Shown here one piece after another: positions 42,206 to 50,200 of a DNA stretch of 64,000 nt. Each line of letters begins with the position of its first letter. Within the stretch, counting starts at the first letter, position 1. The notes below the pieces were generated by a model. The model was not told the origin of the DNA. It saw only the letters and a list, made by a program, of their open reading frames with translations, and made no database searches. This DNA comes from Actinomycetota bacterium (GTDB lineage Bacteria > Actinomycetota > Geothermincolia > Geothermincolales > RBG-13-55-18): NCBI GenBank assembly GCA_030019255.1, contig JASEFK010000003.1:83095-147094 (forward strand), in the 5' to 3' direction. The translations under genes and the position numbers were made by a program.

Positions 42206-44398
42206 TTGACCTCTCCGCTCAATCTCGCCATCTACGCAAGGTCCGCGGCCTTCCGCCTTCGGAACGCGGCGTCAGGGGAAGGCGTGGAGGACGTCGGCGA
42301 CGGCGATCGTCATGGCATTTTTTACCATGTGAGGGGCGGCTTCGGCATCTCCGACCGCCCGGAACCCCAGGCGCCGGGAGCCTTGTCGGGGAGCACCGCC
42401 CGGACGGCGGGAAGCGCGGCGCCGTGGTCCCGGAACCACGGGTCCGCGGCCCGGCAGGAACGGCCCGCAAACGCGGTGAGCCTGGAGGAGGCGCGGGCCT
42501 CCCTCTCCCTCTTCGGCAAGGGCATATGTTCCCGTTACCTGCAGGCCAAGCCCCTGGAGGAGGCGCCGGCGGCCCTGGCCAACCCCTGGAGGCCCTTTCC
42601 CTTCAGCGACGGGAGGGAGATATACCTCCCCGGCCTCCTGGACCTCTACGCCGACCGCAAGGATAACTGGAGGGTCCTCCGCCTCTACGTCTCCGCCCAG
42701 GTGGGTCAATGGGAAGCGGGCACCTTCGACCGTCCCCTTGAACCTGGAACCTTTCCCCGAAAAACCCGCCGCCTGCCTCCCGCCGCCGAGGAACCCCTGT
42801 CCTTCATCCGCCGCTTCCTGGAACTTTTTGCCATACCTGGGCTGGCGGGGGAGATCTTCCTCTTCCTGGAAAGCGCCCGCGTGCTCTCCCACCTCTCCCG
42901 ATGCTACCTGGGCCTGGCGGCCGACCTCTCCTGGTATCTACCCCGCCTGCGCGCGCCCCTCGAGCCGCTGGACCACCGCTGCGCACTCTGGAACCTTTAC
43001 TTCGACCTCCTCCAGCCCCTGGCGGGACCCGCGGGAGGGGGTTACCCCTCCGGCATGCTGGAGGCCGCGGAAGGGGTGGTTCGCGCTGGGGCCCACCTGA
43101 GGGACACCCTGTCCTGCACCGCCTCCGTATACCGGCTGCTGGCCCCCCTCTACCGCCGCCTCCCGGAAGGGATTTCCGGTTTTCCCTCCACGAAGGAGGG
43201 TTTCCCGGGCCTGGAGGTTCCCCTTCGCCGCCCCGGGGGCAGCAAACCCTCCCGCGGAGGTGAGGCGGAGGACGTCGAAGCCCTCGCCGTCCCGGAGGAG
43301 ATGGAGGAGATCCTGGGCGCGGATTTCGTGTCCATCCGCTTTCCCGCAGGCCTGGGGGAATTCCTCCGACCGGGCATGCTGGGGCGGAAGCTGGAGGTCG
43401 GGAAGGCGGAAGGCCCCGGCCGGGAAAGGGCAACGGCGGGAGCGGCGGGCGCCGAGGGGAAAGCGCCGGGGCAAGAGGAAAGGAGGCTGCGCTATCCGGA
43501 ATGGGATTACCTGGCCCGCGGCTACCGCCGGGACTGGACCACCCTCGTCCAGCTGCGGGCGGAAGAAAGGGGCGCCGCGGAGGCGGACCGCCTCATCCGG
43601 GGATGGGAGGAGCTGGTGAGGGAGGTCACCCGCCAGTTCCGCATGCTGCGCTACCGGGAGTGCAGCTGGAGGAAAAAACTGGTATCCGGCGAGGAGGTGG
43701 ACATCCAGGCGGCGGTGGAACGCTGGGTGTCCCTGCGCTGCGGGCTGCCGCCCTCCGAGAAAGTGTACATGGAAAAGAGGCGCCTCACCCGGGAGGTGAG
43801 CGCCCTCTTCCTCCTGGACCTCTCCGCCTCCACCTCCGCGGAGATCACCAAGGGGGACCACGCCGGGGAGACGGTGCTGGACCTCCTCCTGGTCTCGGTG
43901 GCCATCATGGCCCGGGCTCTGGAACAGCTGGGCGACCGCTACGGCATCTTCGGTTTCTCGGGATACGGGCGGGACCGGGTGGAGTTCCTGCGCATCAAGT
44001 CCTTCGACGAGGCCATGGACGAGGCCGCCTGGCGTCGACTGGGAGGCCTCAAGCCCATGAAGAGCACCCGCATGGGGACCGCGGTGCGTCATGCCCGCCG
44101 CCTGCTGGACGCCGAGGCTTCCTCCCTCAAGCTCATGCTCCTGCTCTCCGACGGCTATCCGCAGGACTTCGATTACGGCGAGGACCGCTCGGACCGGGAG
44201 TATGGACTGCGGGACACGGCGCAGGCCCTGCGGGAAGCGGAGGCGGGACACATCGTGCCCTTCTGCATCACCGTGGATGCCGCCGGTCACGACTACCTGC
44301 GGCGCATGTGTCCTCCCCACGGGTACCTGGTGGTGAGCAGCGTGGAGGACCTTCCGCGGGAGCTGCCCAAGGTTTACCTCCGCCTCCGCGGCGCCTGA
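42206..44398 (+). CDS. VWA-domain protein, NorD/CbbO family
   Basis: 730 aa. The middle has the NorD/CbbO block IYLPGLLDLYADRKDNWRVL then YVSAQVGQWEAGTF. The C-terminal VWA domain has MIDAS residues LFLLDLSASTSAE (DxSxS), the Thr in STRMGTAVRHARRLL and Asp in LLLSDGYPQDF. CbbO/NorD proteins dock the AAA hexamer on its client through the MIDAS. TTG 42206 is proposed as start: AGGGGTG precedes it, it follows the ATPase stop by 22 bp, and the next codons are protein-like (TSPLNLAIYARSAAF). An internal low-complexity stretch occurs at about 395-430. It forms an operon with the ATPase. Confidence 0.85.
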   Translation: MTSPLNLAIYARSAAFRLRNAASGEGVEDVGDGDRHGIFYHVRGGFGISDRPEPQAPGALSGSTARTAGSAAPWSRNHGSAARQERPANAVSLEEARASLSLFGKGICSRYLQAKPLEEAPAALANPWRPFPFSDGREIYLPGLLDLYADRKDNWRVLRLYVSAQVGQWEAGTFDRPLEPGTFPRKTRRLPPAAEEPLSFIRRFLELFAIPGLAGEIFLFLESARVLSHLSRCYLGLAADLSWYLPRLRAPLEPLDHRCALWNLYFDLLQPLAGPAGGGYPSGMLEAAEGVVRAGAHLRDTLSCTASVYRLLAPLYRRLPEGISGFPSTKEGFPGLEVPLRRPGGSKPSRGGEAEDVEALAVPEEMEEILGADFVSIRFPAGLGEFLRPGMLGRKLEVGKAEGPGRERATAGAAGAEGKAPGQEERRLRYPEWDYLARGYRRDWTTLVQLRAEERGAAEADRLIRGWEELVREVTRQFRMLRYRECSWRKKLVSGEEVDIQAAVERWVSLRCGLPPSEKVYMEKRRLTREVSALFLLDLSASTSAEITKGDHAGETVLDLLLVSVAIMARALEQLGDRYGIFGFSGYGRDRVEFLRIKSFDEAMDEAAWRRLGGLKPMKSTRMGTAVRHARRLLDAEASSLKLMLLLSDGYPQDFDYGEDRSDREYGLRDTAQALREAEAGHIVPFCITVDAAGHDYLRRMCPPHGYLVVSSVEDLPRELPKVYLRLRGA

Positions 44399-44414
44399 GA
44401 ACCGGCCAACATCT

Positions 44415-45695
44415 TCAAACCCCGGCCCGTTGCTCGACTTTACCCATCCCCTTCCCTCCCTCCCGGATGCGCAGGGCAATGAACAGGGCGGCCACGAAGG
44501 CCAGAGCCACGAAGACCATGGCCCAGAAGAAGGACCCCTCCACCCCACCCATAGCTCCCTTTATCCCCTCCATGGCCAGGGTGATGACCACTCCTCCGGC
44601 ATTCCCCAGCAGAAGGAGCACGCTGGTTGCCGTTCCCGTCAGGGCCGCTCCGGTGGTCTCCTCCGCCAGGGCCAGGAGCACGGGCAGGGCGCTGAGGAGG
44701 AAGAAACCCAGCAGCCCGCCCACCACGAATATATGTGCCGAACTCCTGAGGACCCCTATCAGGAATAGGGTGGGGGCGGCGGCCGCGGCGGCTAAGACCA
44801 GAAACGGCTTGCGGCGCATGAGGCGGTCCGAGATGGCGGGGATCACCAGGCATCCCACCACCCCGGCCAGGACCATCACCGCCCCGATGTTGCCCGCCGT
44901 CCCCGTCTCGATGCCCTTGGGCTTGAGTATCTTCTCGATGAGCTGCATGAGGCCCACGAAGACCCCGTTGCCGATGAAGATCACCGCGCAGAGAAGGCGA
45001 AAATCGTGCAGCCCGAAAAGGGCGCGCAGGGCCTTGAGGTCTATGGCCACCTCCTCCCCCAGGGCCTCGGACTCCGTGCGGCGCGGAGGTTTGGGCGGAC
45101 GGGGCCTGGCCAGGAGGGCAAAGAGGACCAGCGCCGCAAGGGAGACGAGGCTGTAGATGAACACCACCCAGCGGAGGGAAGCGATGTGCCCCTCCCCGAA
45201 GGCCTTGAGGAGGGGCGGGGTGAGGGCCATGGCCACGATCATCCCCAGGAAGAGGGAGAGGGAACCCAGCCCGTTGGCCAGGGCCGATTCCTCGGTGGGA
45301 AACCAGGAACTCACCACCTTGGTGATGCTGTTGAGGACGAAGGGCTGGCCGACGGAAATTCCGATCATTCCTAAAAGCACCAGGACGTAGTTATCGGCGA
45401 AGAGGCGCAAGAAGGAGAAGGCGGTGGTCAGGACGGCCCCGATGAGCACCGCGGCCCGGAAACCCCTGCGGTCGATAATAAAGCCGGCGGGTATGGATAC
45501 CGGTATGTAGACCAGGGGGAACATGGTGGCCAGAAGGACCACCTTGAACTCGCTCACTCCCATGAGCTCCTGGGTCTGGGAGGTAATGGGCGCGTAGTTG
45601 AGCCACATGAGCTGGGTGACCGCGGCCACCAGCATGAAGGAGGCCAGCACCACCCACCGGTAGCCATAAAGCCCGTATTCACCTTCTCCCTTCAT
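44415..45695 (-). CDS. Major facilitator superfamily transporter
   Basis: 426 aa with about 12 hydrophobic helices. RWVVLASFMLVAAVTQLMWLN, PVSIPAGFIIDRRGFRAAVL (the loop 2-3 motif A, D-R-R-G) and VGCLVIPAISDRLMRRKPFLV (repeat of motif A in the second half) are diagnostic. Overall similarity is to OFA/NarK-like MFS carriers. A charged central loop (RPRPPKPPRRTESEALGEE) separates the halves. ATG 45695 has GGGGGACAGGA upstream, and sequence before it is non-conserved. The substrate is not deducible. Convergent with the VWA gene, 16 bp apart. Confidence 0.88.
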   Translation of the reverse strand: MKGEGEYGLYGYRWVVLASFMLVAAVTQLMWLNYAPITSQTQELMGVSEFKVVLLATMFPLVYIPVSIPAGFIIDRRGFRAAVLIGAVLTTAFSFLRLFADNYVLVLLGMIGISVGQPFVLNSITKVVSSWFPTEESALANGLGSLSLFLGMIVAMALTPPLLKAFGEGHIASLRWVVFIYSLVSLAALVLFALLARPRPPKPPRRTESEALGEEVAIDLKALRALFGLHDFRLLCAVIFIGNGVFVGLMQLIEKILKPKGIETGTAGNIGAVMVLAGVVGCLVIPAISDRLMRRKPFLVLAAAAAAPTLFLIGVLRSSAHIFVVGGLLGFFLLSALPVLLALAEETTGAALTGTATSVLLLLGNAGGVVITLAMEGIKGAMGGVEGSFFWAMVFVALAFVAALFIALRIREGGKGMGKVEQRAGV

Positions 45696-45826
45696 TCCTG
45701 TCCCCCTTTCAGTTCCCCTGTCGCCTGGGCGGAACCGCCTTAAACGGTCACCGGCGGGGGTGTGGCTCCGTGGCTCGGAACCCATGTGCACCTGCCCGGA
45801 TGGCCTCCAGGCGACACGGCTGTTCC

Positions 45827-46504
45827 TCAGCTTCTTTTTCCCTCCTTCTCCGCCGCGGCCATCTCCAATGCCCTACGTTCCAGCTCCTCCGAGTACCTCT
45901 CCCATAGGGAAGCCTCCTCCCCCGGGGCCTTCCACAACTCGAAGTGGCAGGTCTCCGCGCCGGCGGGGATGGTTCGGGTAAAGCGCACCTGCCAGTCGGT
46001 AAGCCAGCCCCTTTCCCTCAGGGCTTCCAGCATGCCCTGCACGAAGTAGCGCTGAACCCGGCAATCGAAAGCCCCGTACTGTTCCTGGTGGGGACACCAG
46101 AGGATATGGAAGCTGACCCGCTCCGGGGAATCTATGGTAGGTTTTTCCAGGGAGGCGTAGGCCACACAGTTGATCACCGTGGCGTAGAAGCTGGCCATTT
46201 CCGCCTCGGACAGGTCCTCGGGCCATTCCAGGCCCTCCAGGATCTGCCGGCCCACGTCCAAACCCACCCGGCGTAGGGCCTCCCTCACCACTTCCTGGCC
46301 CGCCTCCCCGAACTCGCGTTCACAGGCCTTGAGGACCTCGAGGACCGCCGTGGCCTGCATGGTTCCCCAGACCCACAGCACAGAAGGGTCGAAATCCGGG
46401 TTGGTGAGGACCTCCTCGCGCAGCCGTCTCAACCCCGCTTCGTAGGGGAACCGGAACCGAAATTCCCCCCACCTCTCCTCATCCTTCCTCTCGTAATGGG
46501 CCAT
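45827..46504 (-). CDS. L-2-amino-thiazoline-4-carboxylate hydrolase-like protein
   Basis: 225 aa. VINCVAYASLEKPTIDSPERVSFHI, CPHQEQYGAFDCRVQRYFVQGM and AGAETCHFELWKAPGEE follow the ATC_hydrolase (PF14196) pattern, in which His and Cys residues near the end form the putative active site. Characterised members hydrolyse L-2-amino-delta2-thiazoline-4-carboxylate to cysteine derivatives, but most relatives are untested. ATG 46504 is favoured because GGAGGTGAAG lies right before it; two alternative codons are upstream. It is 130 bp upstream of the MFS gene on the same strand and may be cotranscribed. Confidence 0.7.
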   Translation of the reverse strand: MAHYERKDEERWGEFRFRFPYEAGLRRLREEVLTNPDFDPSVLWVWGTMQATAVLEVLKACEREFGEAGQEVVREALRRVGLDVGRQILEGLEWPEDLSEAEMASFYATVINCVAYASLEKPTIDSPERVSFHILWCPHQEQYGAFDCRVQRYFVQGMLEALRERGWLTDWQVRFTRTIPAGAETCHFELWKAPGEEASLWERYSEELERRALEMAAAEKEGKRS

Positions 46505-47357
46505 CTTCACCTCCATCCACGTTGCCCCGCGGCCTGCAGGGGGCCAAGCTTTCCGCTGGAAGGTATTCTTCCATCCTCAGCATTCGGCTTGCGCCTCCGT
46601 AATCAGGGTATCATGCTGACAATTATCCCGTCTTCCGACGGTAAGGGAACGTTCCTGTAGGCTCCTTTGTAGGCAGAGACATCCCGATGTAAATGGAGAC
46701 TCCTGGATCTACATATTTTTACACGAACCAGGGGAGCTTCACTAATCAGCGCAGACAATTATTTGTGACCATGCTTGAGTCCGTTTGGATGGAAGTAGTT
46801 ACCATCACGCCACCTTCCGAGCGCCGCCTCGGAAAGGGAAAGCGGGCGGGCCGAAAAGTTGGAAAAAGTATCCCCTACCCAATAGCCGAAGGTTCCCACG
46901 GGAGGAGTGGATGGGAGACCCTGGAGGTCGGAAGGGACATGCGCCCGCAAGCCGTTCACCAGCGTTCCCGTGCGGAAAAGGTGAATGGGCGGAAAGGGAT
47001 TTGAAGAGCCGCCTATATGCCACCCATCGCCGGTCTTATGGCGCGGAAAGCGGAAGGGAACCCGGCCATCACGCCGGAAGTAGTATGATGATAACTGCAT
47101 AATGCGAAAACGCACGTGGCCGGTGCCGGCGCACTCCGGGCACCGTGAAGAGCGACGGATGACCTGCGGGCAGCGCTTGAGGAGGGTCCGGGAGGATAAG
47201 CGGCGTCGCCTGCAGACCCGATATCCATAAGGATGTCGGGCAGGCGTGGCGGAACCACGGGACCCTTCCCGCCCTGCGGTCGAGGGTCACCGACCAGTAC
47301 AGGGATGTCGGCCAGAAGGGGTTGGGGAAGAAGGCTTTGAAGGGAAAAGGAGGGCTT
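46505..47357. other. Intergenic region, no gene supported
   Basis: About 850 bp between divergent genes. A short duplication (GTAGGCTCCTTTGTAGGC near 46657-46674) is visible. No ORF has a ribosome site until 47358. Confidence 0.45.
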
Positions 47358-47990
47358 ATGAGAAGATCGCATTGGCCATACGTCCTGCTCGCGACGGTGT
47401 GTCTTGCGCTCCTGGCCTCGCTGCTGCTCCCAGGATGCGGGAAGGCCAAGCAGGTGACCGGGGAGGACAAGGGCGAGAAGGAAGAGGAAGTCGAGGGCGA
47501 TAAGGAAGAAGTTGAGGGGGGCGGGGAGGGGAAGACGGTCACCCTGACCCTGTATTTCATCAAATCGGAGCCCTCGGATATATATCTCGTGGCGCAGAAG
47601 CGGACCATACCCTACACCACGGCGGTAGCCCGGGCGGCCATGGAGGAACTCATCAAGGGGCCCTCGGAGGGCAGCGGCCTGGTGGCCGCTTTCCCCAGCA
47701 CGGTCAAGGTCCTGGACGTGAGCATCAAGGACGGCGTATGCACGGTGAACGTAAGCAAGGAGATCCTCACCGACAAGGCCAAGCATGGCGGCGCGGGAGC
47801 GGCTATCGAAGGTCTGGCGCTTACCTCCATCGCCAACACCCTCACCGAGTTCCCCACCGTCCAGAAGGTGAAGCTGCTCATCGAGGGCAAGCAGAGCGGG
47901 CAGGTAGACGGCTTCTACGTGGAGGACTTCTGGGGGCACGTCGGCCTTCCGGAGTACCTGGAAAGGGACATGTCCGTGGTCAAACAATAG
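47358..47990 (+). CDS. GerMN-domain lipoprotein
   Basis: 210 aa. The signal peptide has lipobox LLPGC near residue 27, followed by an acidic low-complexity linker (EDKGEKEEEVEGDKEEVEGG). The GerMN domain begins VTLTLYFIKSEPSDIYLVAQKRTIPYT and continues ARAAMEELIKGP, FPSTVKVLDVSIKDGVCTVNVSKE and ALTSIANTLTEFPTVQKVKLLIEGK. GerMN lipoproteins occur in sporulating Firmicutes (GerM) and in Actinobacteria near cell-envelope signalling genes (LpqB-like). ATG 47358 has AAAAGGAGG upstream. It is a lone gene, directly followed by a REP-like repeat. Confidence 0.88.
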   Translation: MRRSHWPYVLLATVCLALLASLLLPGCGKAKQVTGEDKGEKEEEVEGDKEEVEGGGEGKTVTLTLYFIKSEPSDIYLVAQKRTIPYTTAVARAAMEELIKGPSEGSGLVAAFPSTVKVLDVSIKDGVCTVNVSKEILTDKAKHGGAGAAIEGLALTSIANTLTEFPTVQKVKLLIEGKQSGQVDGFYVEDFWGHVGLPEYLERDMSVVKQ

Positions 47991-48062
47991 GGGGTCAGGT
48001 CTTGAATTTTGATGCCCCCGGGGGTATGTGCTCCCCATCACGGGGCCAGGTTCTGAACCTGG
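47991..48062 (+). repeat. REP-like element copy 2 with adjacent palindrome
   Basis: 47991-48028 begins one base after the GerMN stop and reads GGGGTCAGGTCTTGAATTTT then GATGCCCCCGGGGGTATG, matching 40993-41030 inverted. Downstream, 48046-48062 is a perfect 17-bp palindrome, CCAGGTTCTGAACCTGG, without a T-run. It may act as transcription end for the GerMN gene. Confidence 0.65.
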
Positions 48063-48125
48063 AAGGCACCCGAGGCAACATGTACCGAAAGCATATCGGG
48101 CATTAAAGATTCGAGGCTTTGCCGC

Positions 48126-48452
48126 TCAATAGAAAAGCTTGGCCATCTCGTAGAGTTCAAGGTCCACTTTCTTGATGCCCGCCAGGGCCTCCGCGTAAGG
48201 GGCGGCCTTCACTTCCCCGGAGCACATGCAGGCCATGTGGTCGAAGAGCCCCTTCTCCACCATCTCCACCGCGAAGACCCCCAGGCGGGTGGCCAGCACC
48301 CGGTCGAAAACCGTGGGAGTCCCGCCCAGCTGCAGGTGCCCCAGGTGGGTGACCCGGGTCTCGTATCCCGTCTTTTCCTCGATCTCCCGGGCTAGCCACT
48401 CCCCCACCCCGCCCAGGCGGACGTGCCCGAAGGATGCAAGAACAAGATCAGG
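48126..48452 (-). pseudogene. C-terminal remnant of 6-phosphofructokinase
   Basis: The frame PDLVLASFGHVRLGGVGEWL to MAKLFY (108 codons) is the last third of an ATP- or PPi-dependent PFK: GVGEWLAREIEEKTGYETRV, LGHLQLGGTPTVFDRVLATRLGV and DHMACMCSGEV. The ATP/Mg and fructose-6-phosphate N-terminal domains (GGDGT, TIDND) are absent; the fragment begins right after the aldolase stop. The substrate-binding Arg of LGHxQRGG (Arg252 in E. coli PfkA) is Leu here. It has no start of its own at the break. It is a deletion remnant, not a gene. Confidence 0.85.
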
Positions 48453-48459
48453 CCTCCTT

Positions 48460-49304
48460 TCAGGCTTTTCCGGCGCAGCCGAAGAGCCGCATCTTGCGGG
48501 CCACCACCTCCCGCATGGCCTCTCGGGCCGGGGCCAGTATCTTGCGCGGGTCTATGACTTCCGGGTTGCGGCCGAGGAAATCCGCAACCGCCCGGCGGAA
48601 GGCGTCCCGGACCTCGGTGTCGATGTTTATCTTGTCCACGCCTATGGAACAAGCCTCCCTGATCATCTCATCGGGGATGCCGCTGGCCCCGTGCAGCACG
48701 AGGGGCACGGACACCTTCTCCCGAATGAGACGAGGCGCTCGAAATTGAGCCGGGGTTCCCCCTTGTACCAGCCGTGGGCGTTGCCTATGGACACGGCCAG
48801 GGCGTCTATTCCCGTGCGCTCCACGAACTCCTCCGCCTGGTCGGGATCGGTCATGGAAGCCTCCCGCTCGGAGACCGAGATGCGGTCCTCGGTCCCCACA
48901 AGGCGGCCCAATTCCCCCTCCACGGAGACCCCACGGGCATGGGTCATCTCCACCACCTGCCGCGTCAAGGAGACGTTGTCCTCGAAGGGGAGGGAGCTCC
49001 CGTCGATCATAACCGAGGAGAAGCCGTGGTCCAGGGCGGTCCGCACCTCTTCCAGGGAGGTGCCGCGGTCCAGGTACAGGGACATGGGGACCTCCACCTG
49101 CTCGCTGGCCACCCTGGCGATGGCCGCCGGGTAGGCTACCCCGGCGTATTTCATAGCCCCTGGGGAGACGGCCAGGATGAGGGGCGACCTCTCCGCCGCG
49201 GCGGCTTCCACGATGGAGAGGGTGATCTCCAGGTTGTTGGTGTTAAAGGCTCCCACGGCGTAACCCCCGGCCATGGCTTTTTCCAGCAGCTCGGAATTGG
49301 TCAT
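48460..49304 (-). pseudogene. Frameshifted class II fructose-bisphosphate aldolase (GatY/KbaY-like)
   Basis: ATG 49304 opens MTNSELLEKAMAGGYAVGAF and continues SVMIDGSSLPFEDNV and VSVEGELGRLVGTEDRI, typical of class II aldolases of the Fba/GatY/KbaY type. After LNFERL the frame breaks near 48730; the other frame resumes IREKVSVPLVLHGASGIPDEMI, INIDTEVRDAF and runs to GCAGKA with stop at 48460. The metal-site loop, normally LHLDHG, reads LYLDRG: the Asp is kept but the zinc-ligand His is Arg. Loss of a metal ligand together with the frameshift argues for real inactivation rather than a read error. Followed immediately by a PFK remnant. Confidence 0.85.
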
Positions 49305-49780
49305 AAAAGGCAACTACGGCACCTTCTTCACGCTTCCGTATGTCTCCTAACCTAACGCCATCGATTCCGCCGGCCGAAGCCCGGGCCGCGGGCACTCTCG
49401 CCTGCCCGTTTACCGGTCGAGCCGGGGTTCCTCGCAAGATTCAAAAGATTCAAAATGTCATATCTATCATCTAGCCACAGGTACAAGGGCGGCTTACGGG
49501 TTCCTCCGGTCCTCTCCCCCTCGCTGCGTTAACCGTCCTTCCTTCTCCGCAAAACCGGGGGGTATCCGGGCCATACACCCGCCGCGATTTCCCGCTGACG
49601 CCTCAGCCGTTCTCGTGATATCCATGCCGGTCGACGACCGGTACTTCCCATGTATCCATCATCCCTTTTCCATCATTCCCACTTTGGTCCATGTTGACAC
49701 CAGTACGTACCTCTTACCGGAAAAGAACCTTGAGGAGATATGCCTGGCGACATCCGACACCCTCGGCAGGGGGACGGTAG
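49305..49780. other. Intergenic stretch before three direct repeats
   Basis: No gene recognised. It contains the short tandem AGATTCAAA (49438-49456 area). It should hold the aldolase-remnant promoter. Confidence 0.4.
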
Positions 49781-49938
49781 AAAGCGATTCCTTCGTGCCT
49801 TGCGATTCCATCCTCGAGAACATTACCATATCTTACCAAGCGGCGCACAAGTGTCGTTGAAAAGCGATTCCTTCATATCTTGCGATTCCCTCCGACCCAT
49901 GCCCCTTGGAAGGCGATTTTTTCACATCCTGCAATTTC
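49781..49938 (+). repeat. Three 29-bp direct repeats
   Basis: Units at 49781-49809, 49861-49889 and 49910-49938 share the frame AAAGCGATTCCTTC, a variable block and CTTGCGATTCC; units 1 and 2 differ at about five bases, unit 3 is more degenerate. Spacers are 51 and 20 bp. The uneven spacing and lack of cas genes rule against CRISPR. Confidence 0.7.
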
Positions 49939-50200
49939 ACGACTTCACTATCCTCGCGGGTCCTCCGGCAACCGAGCATGGAAAGGGCCTATCCGGGCAT
50001 TACGTGCCGGAGAGGAAGCCCTTTCCCAAATCACTATAGCGTAACGGCCTGGCTTGCTTTCCGTATTACCTTCGTCTACGGGAGGTCTTGGGGTATGATG
50101 GTCTATCATATGCCCGCGCGGCCGGGGGACCGCCCGGTTCCGGTCCCCGGGCGCCTGAGAGTCACCGAGCTTCGGGCGAGGAGCTTGAGGGAGGGAGAGA
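49939..50200. other. Leader of the second radical SAM gene
   Basis: About 260 bp without a gene, ending in GAGGGAGGGAGAG, the ribosome site for 50201. Confidence 0.4.

Noticed and set aside
42938-44548. 536-codon minus-strand frame over the VWA gene
   Set aside because: Antisense shadow, low-complexity composition, no ribosome site or motif; the plus strand encodes NorD/CbbO with MIDAS.
49781-49938. CRISPR array
   Set aside because: Repeat copies are degenerate, spacers are 51 and 20 bp, only three units exist and no cas gene is near.
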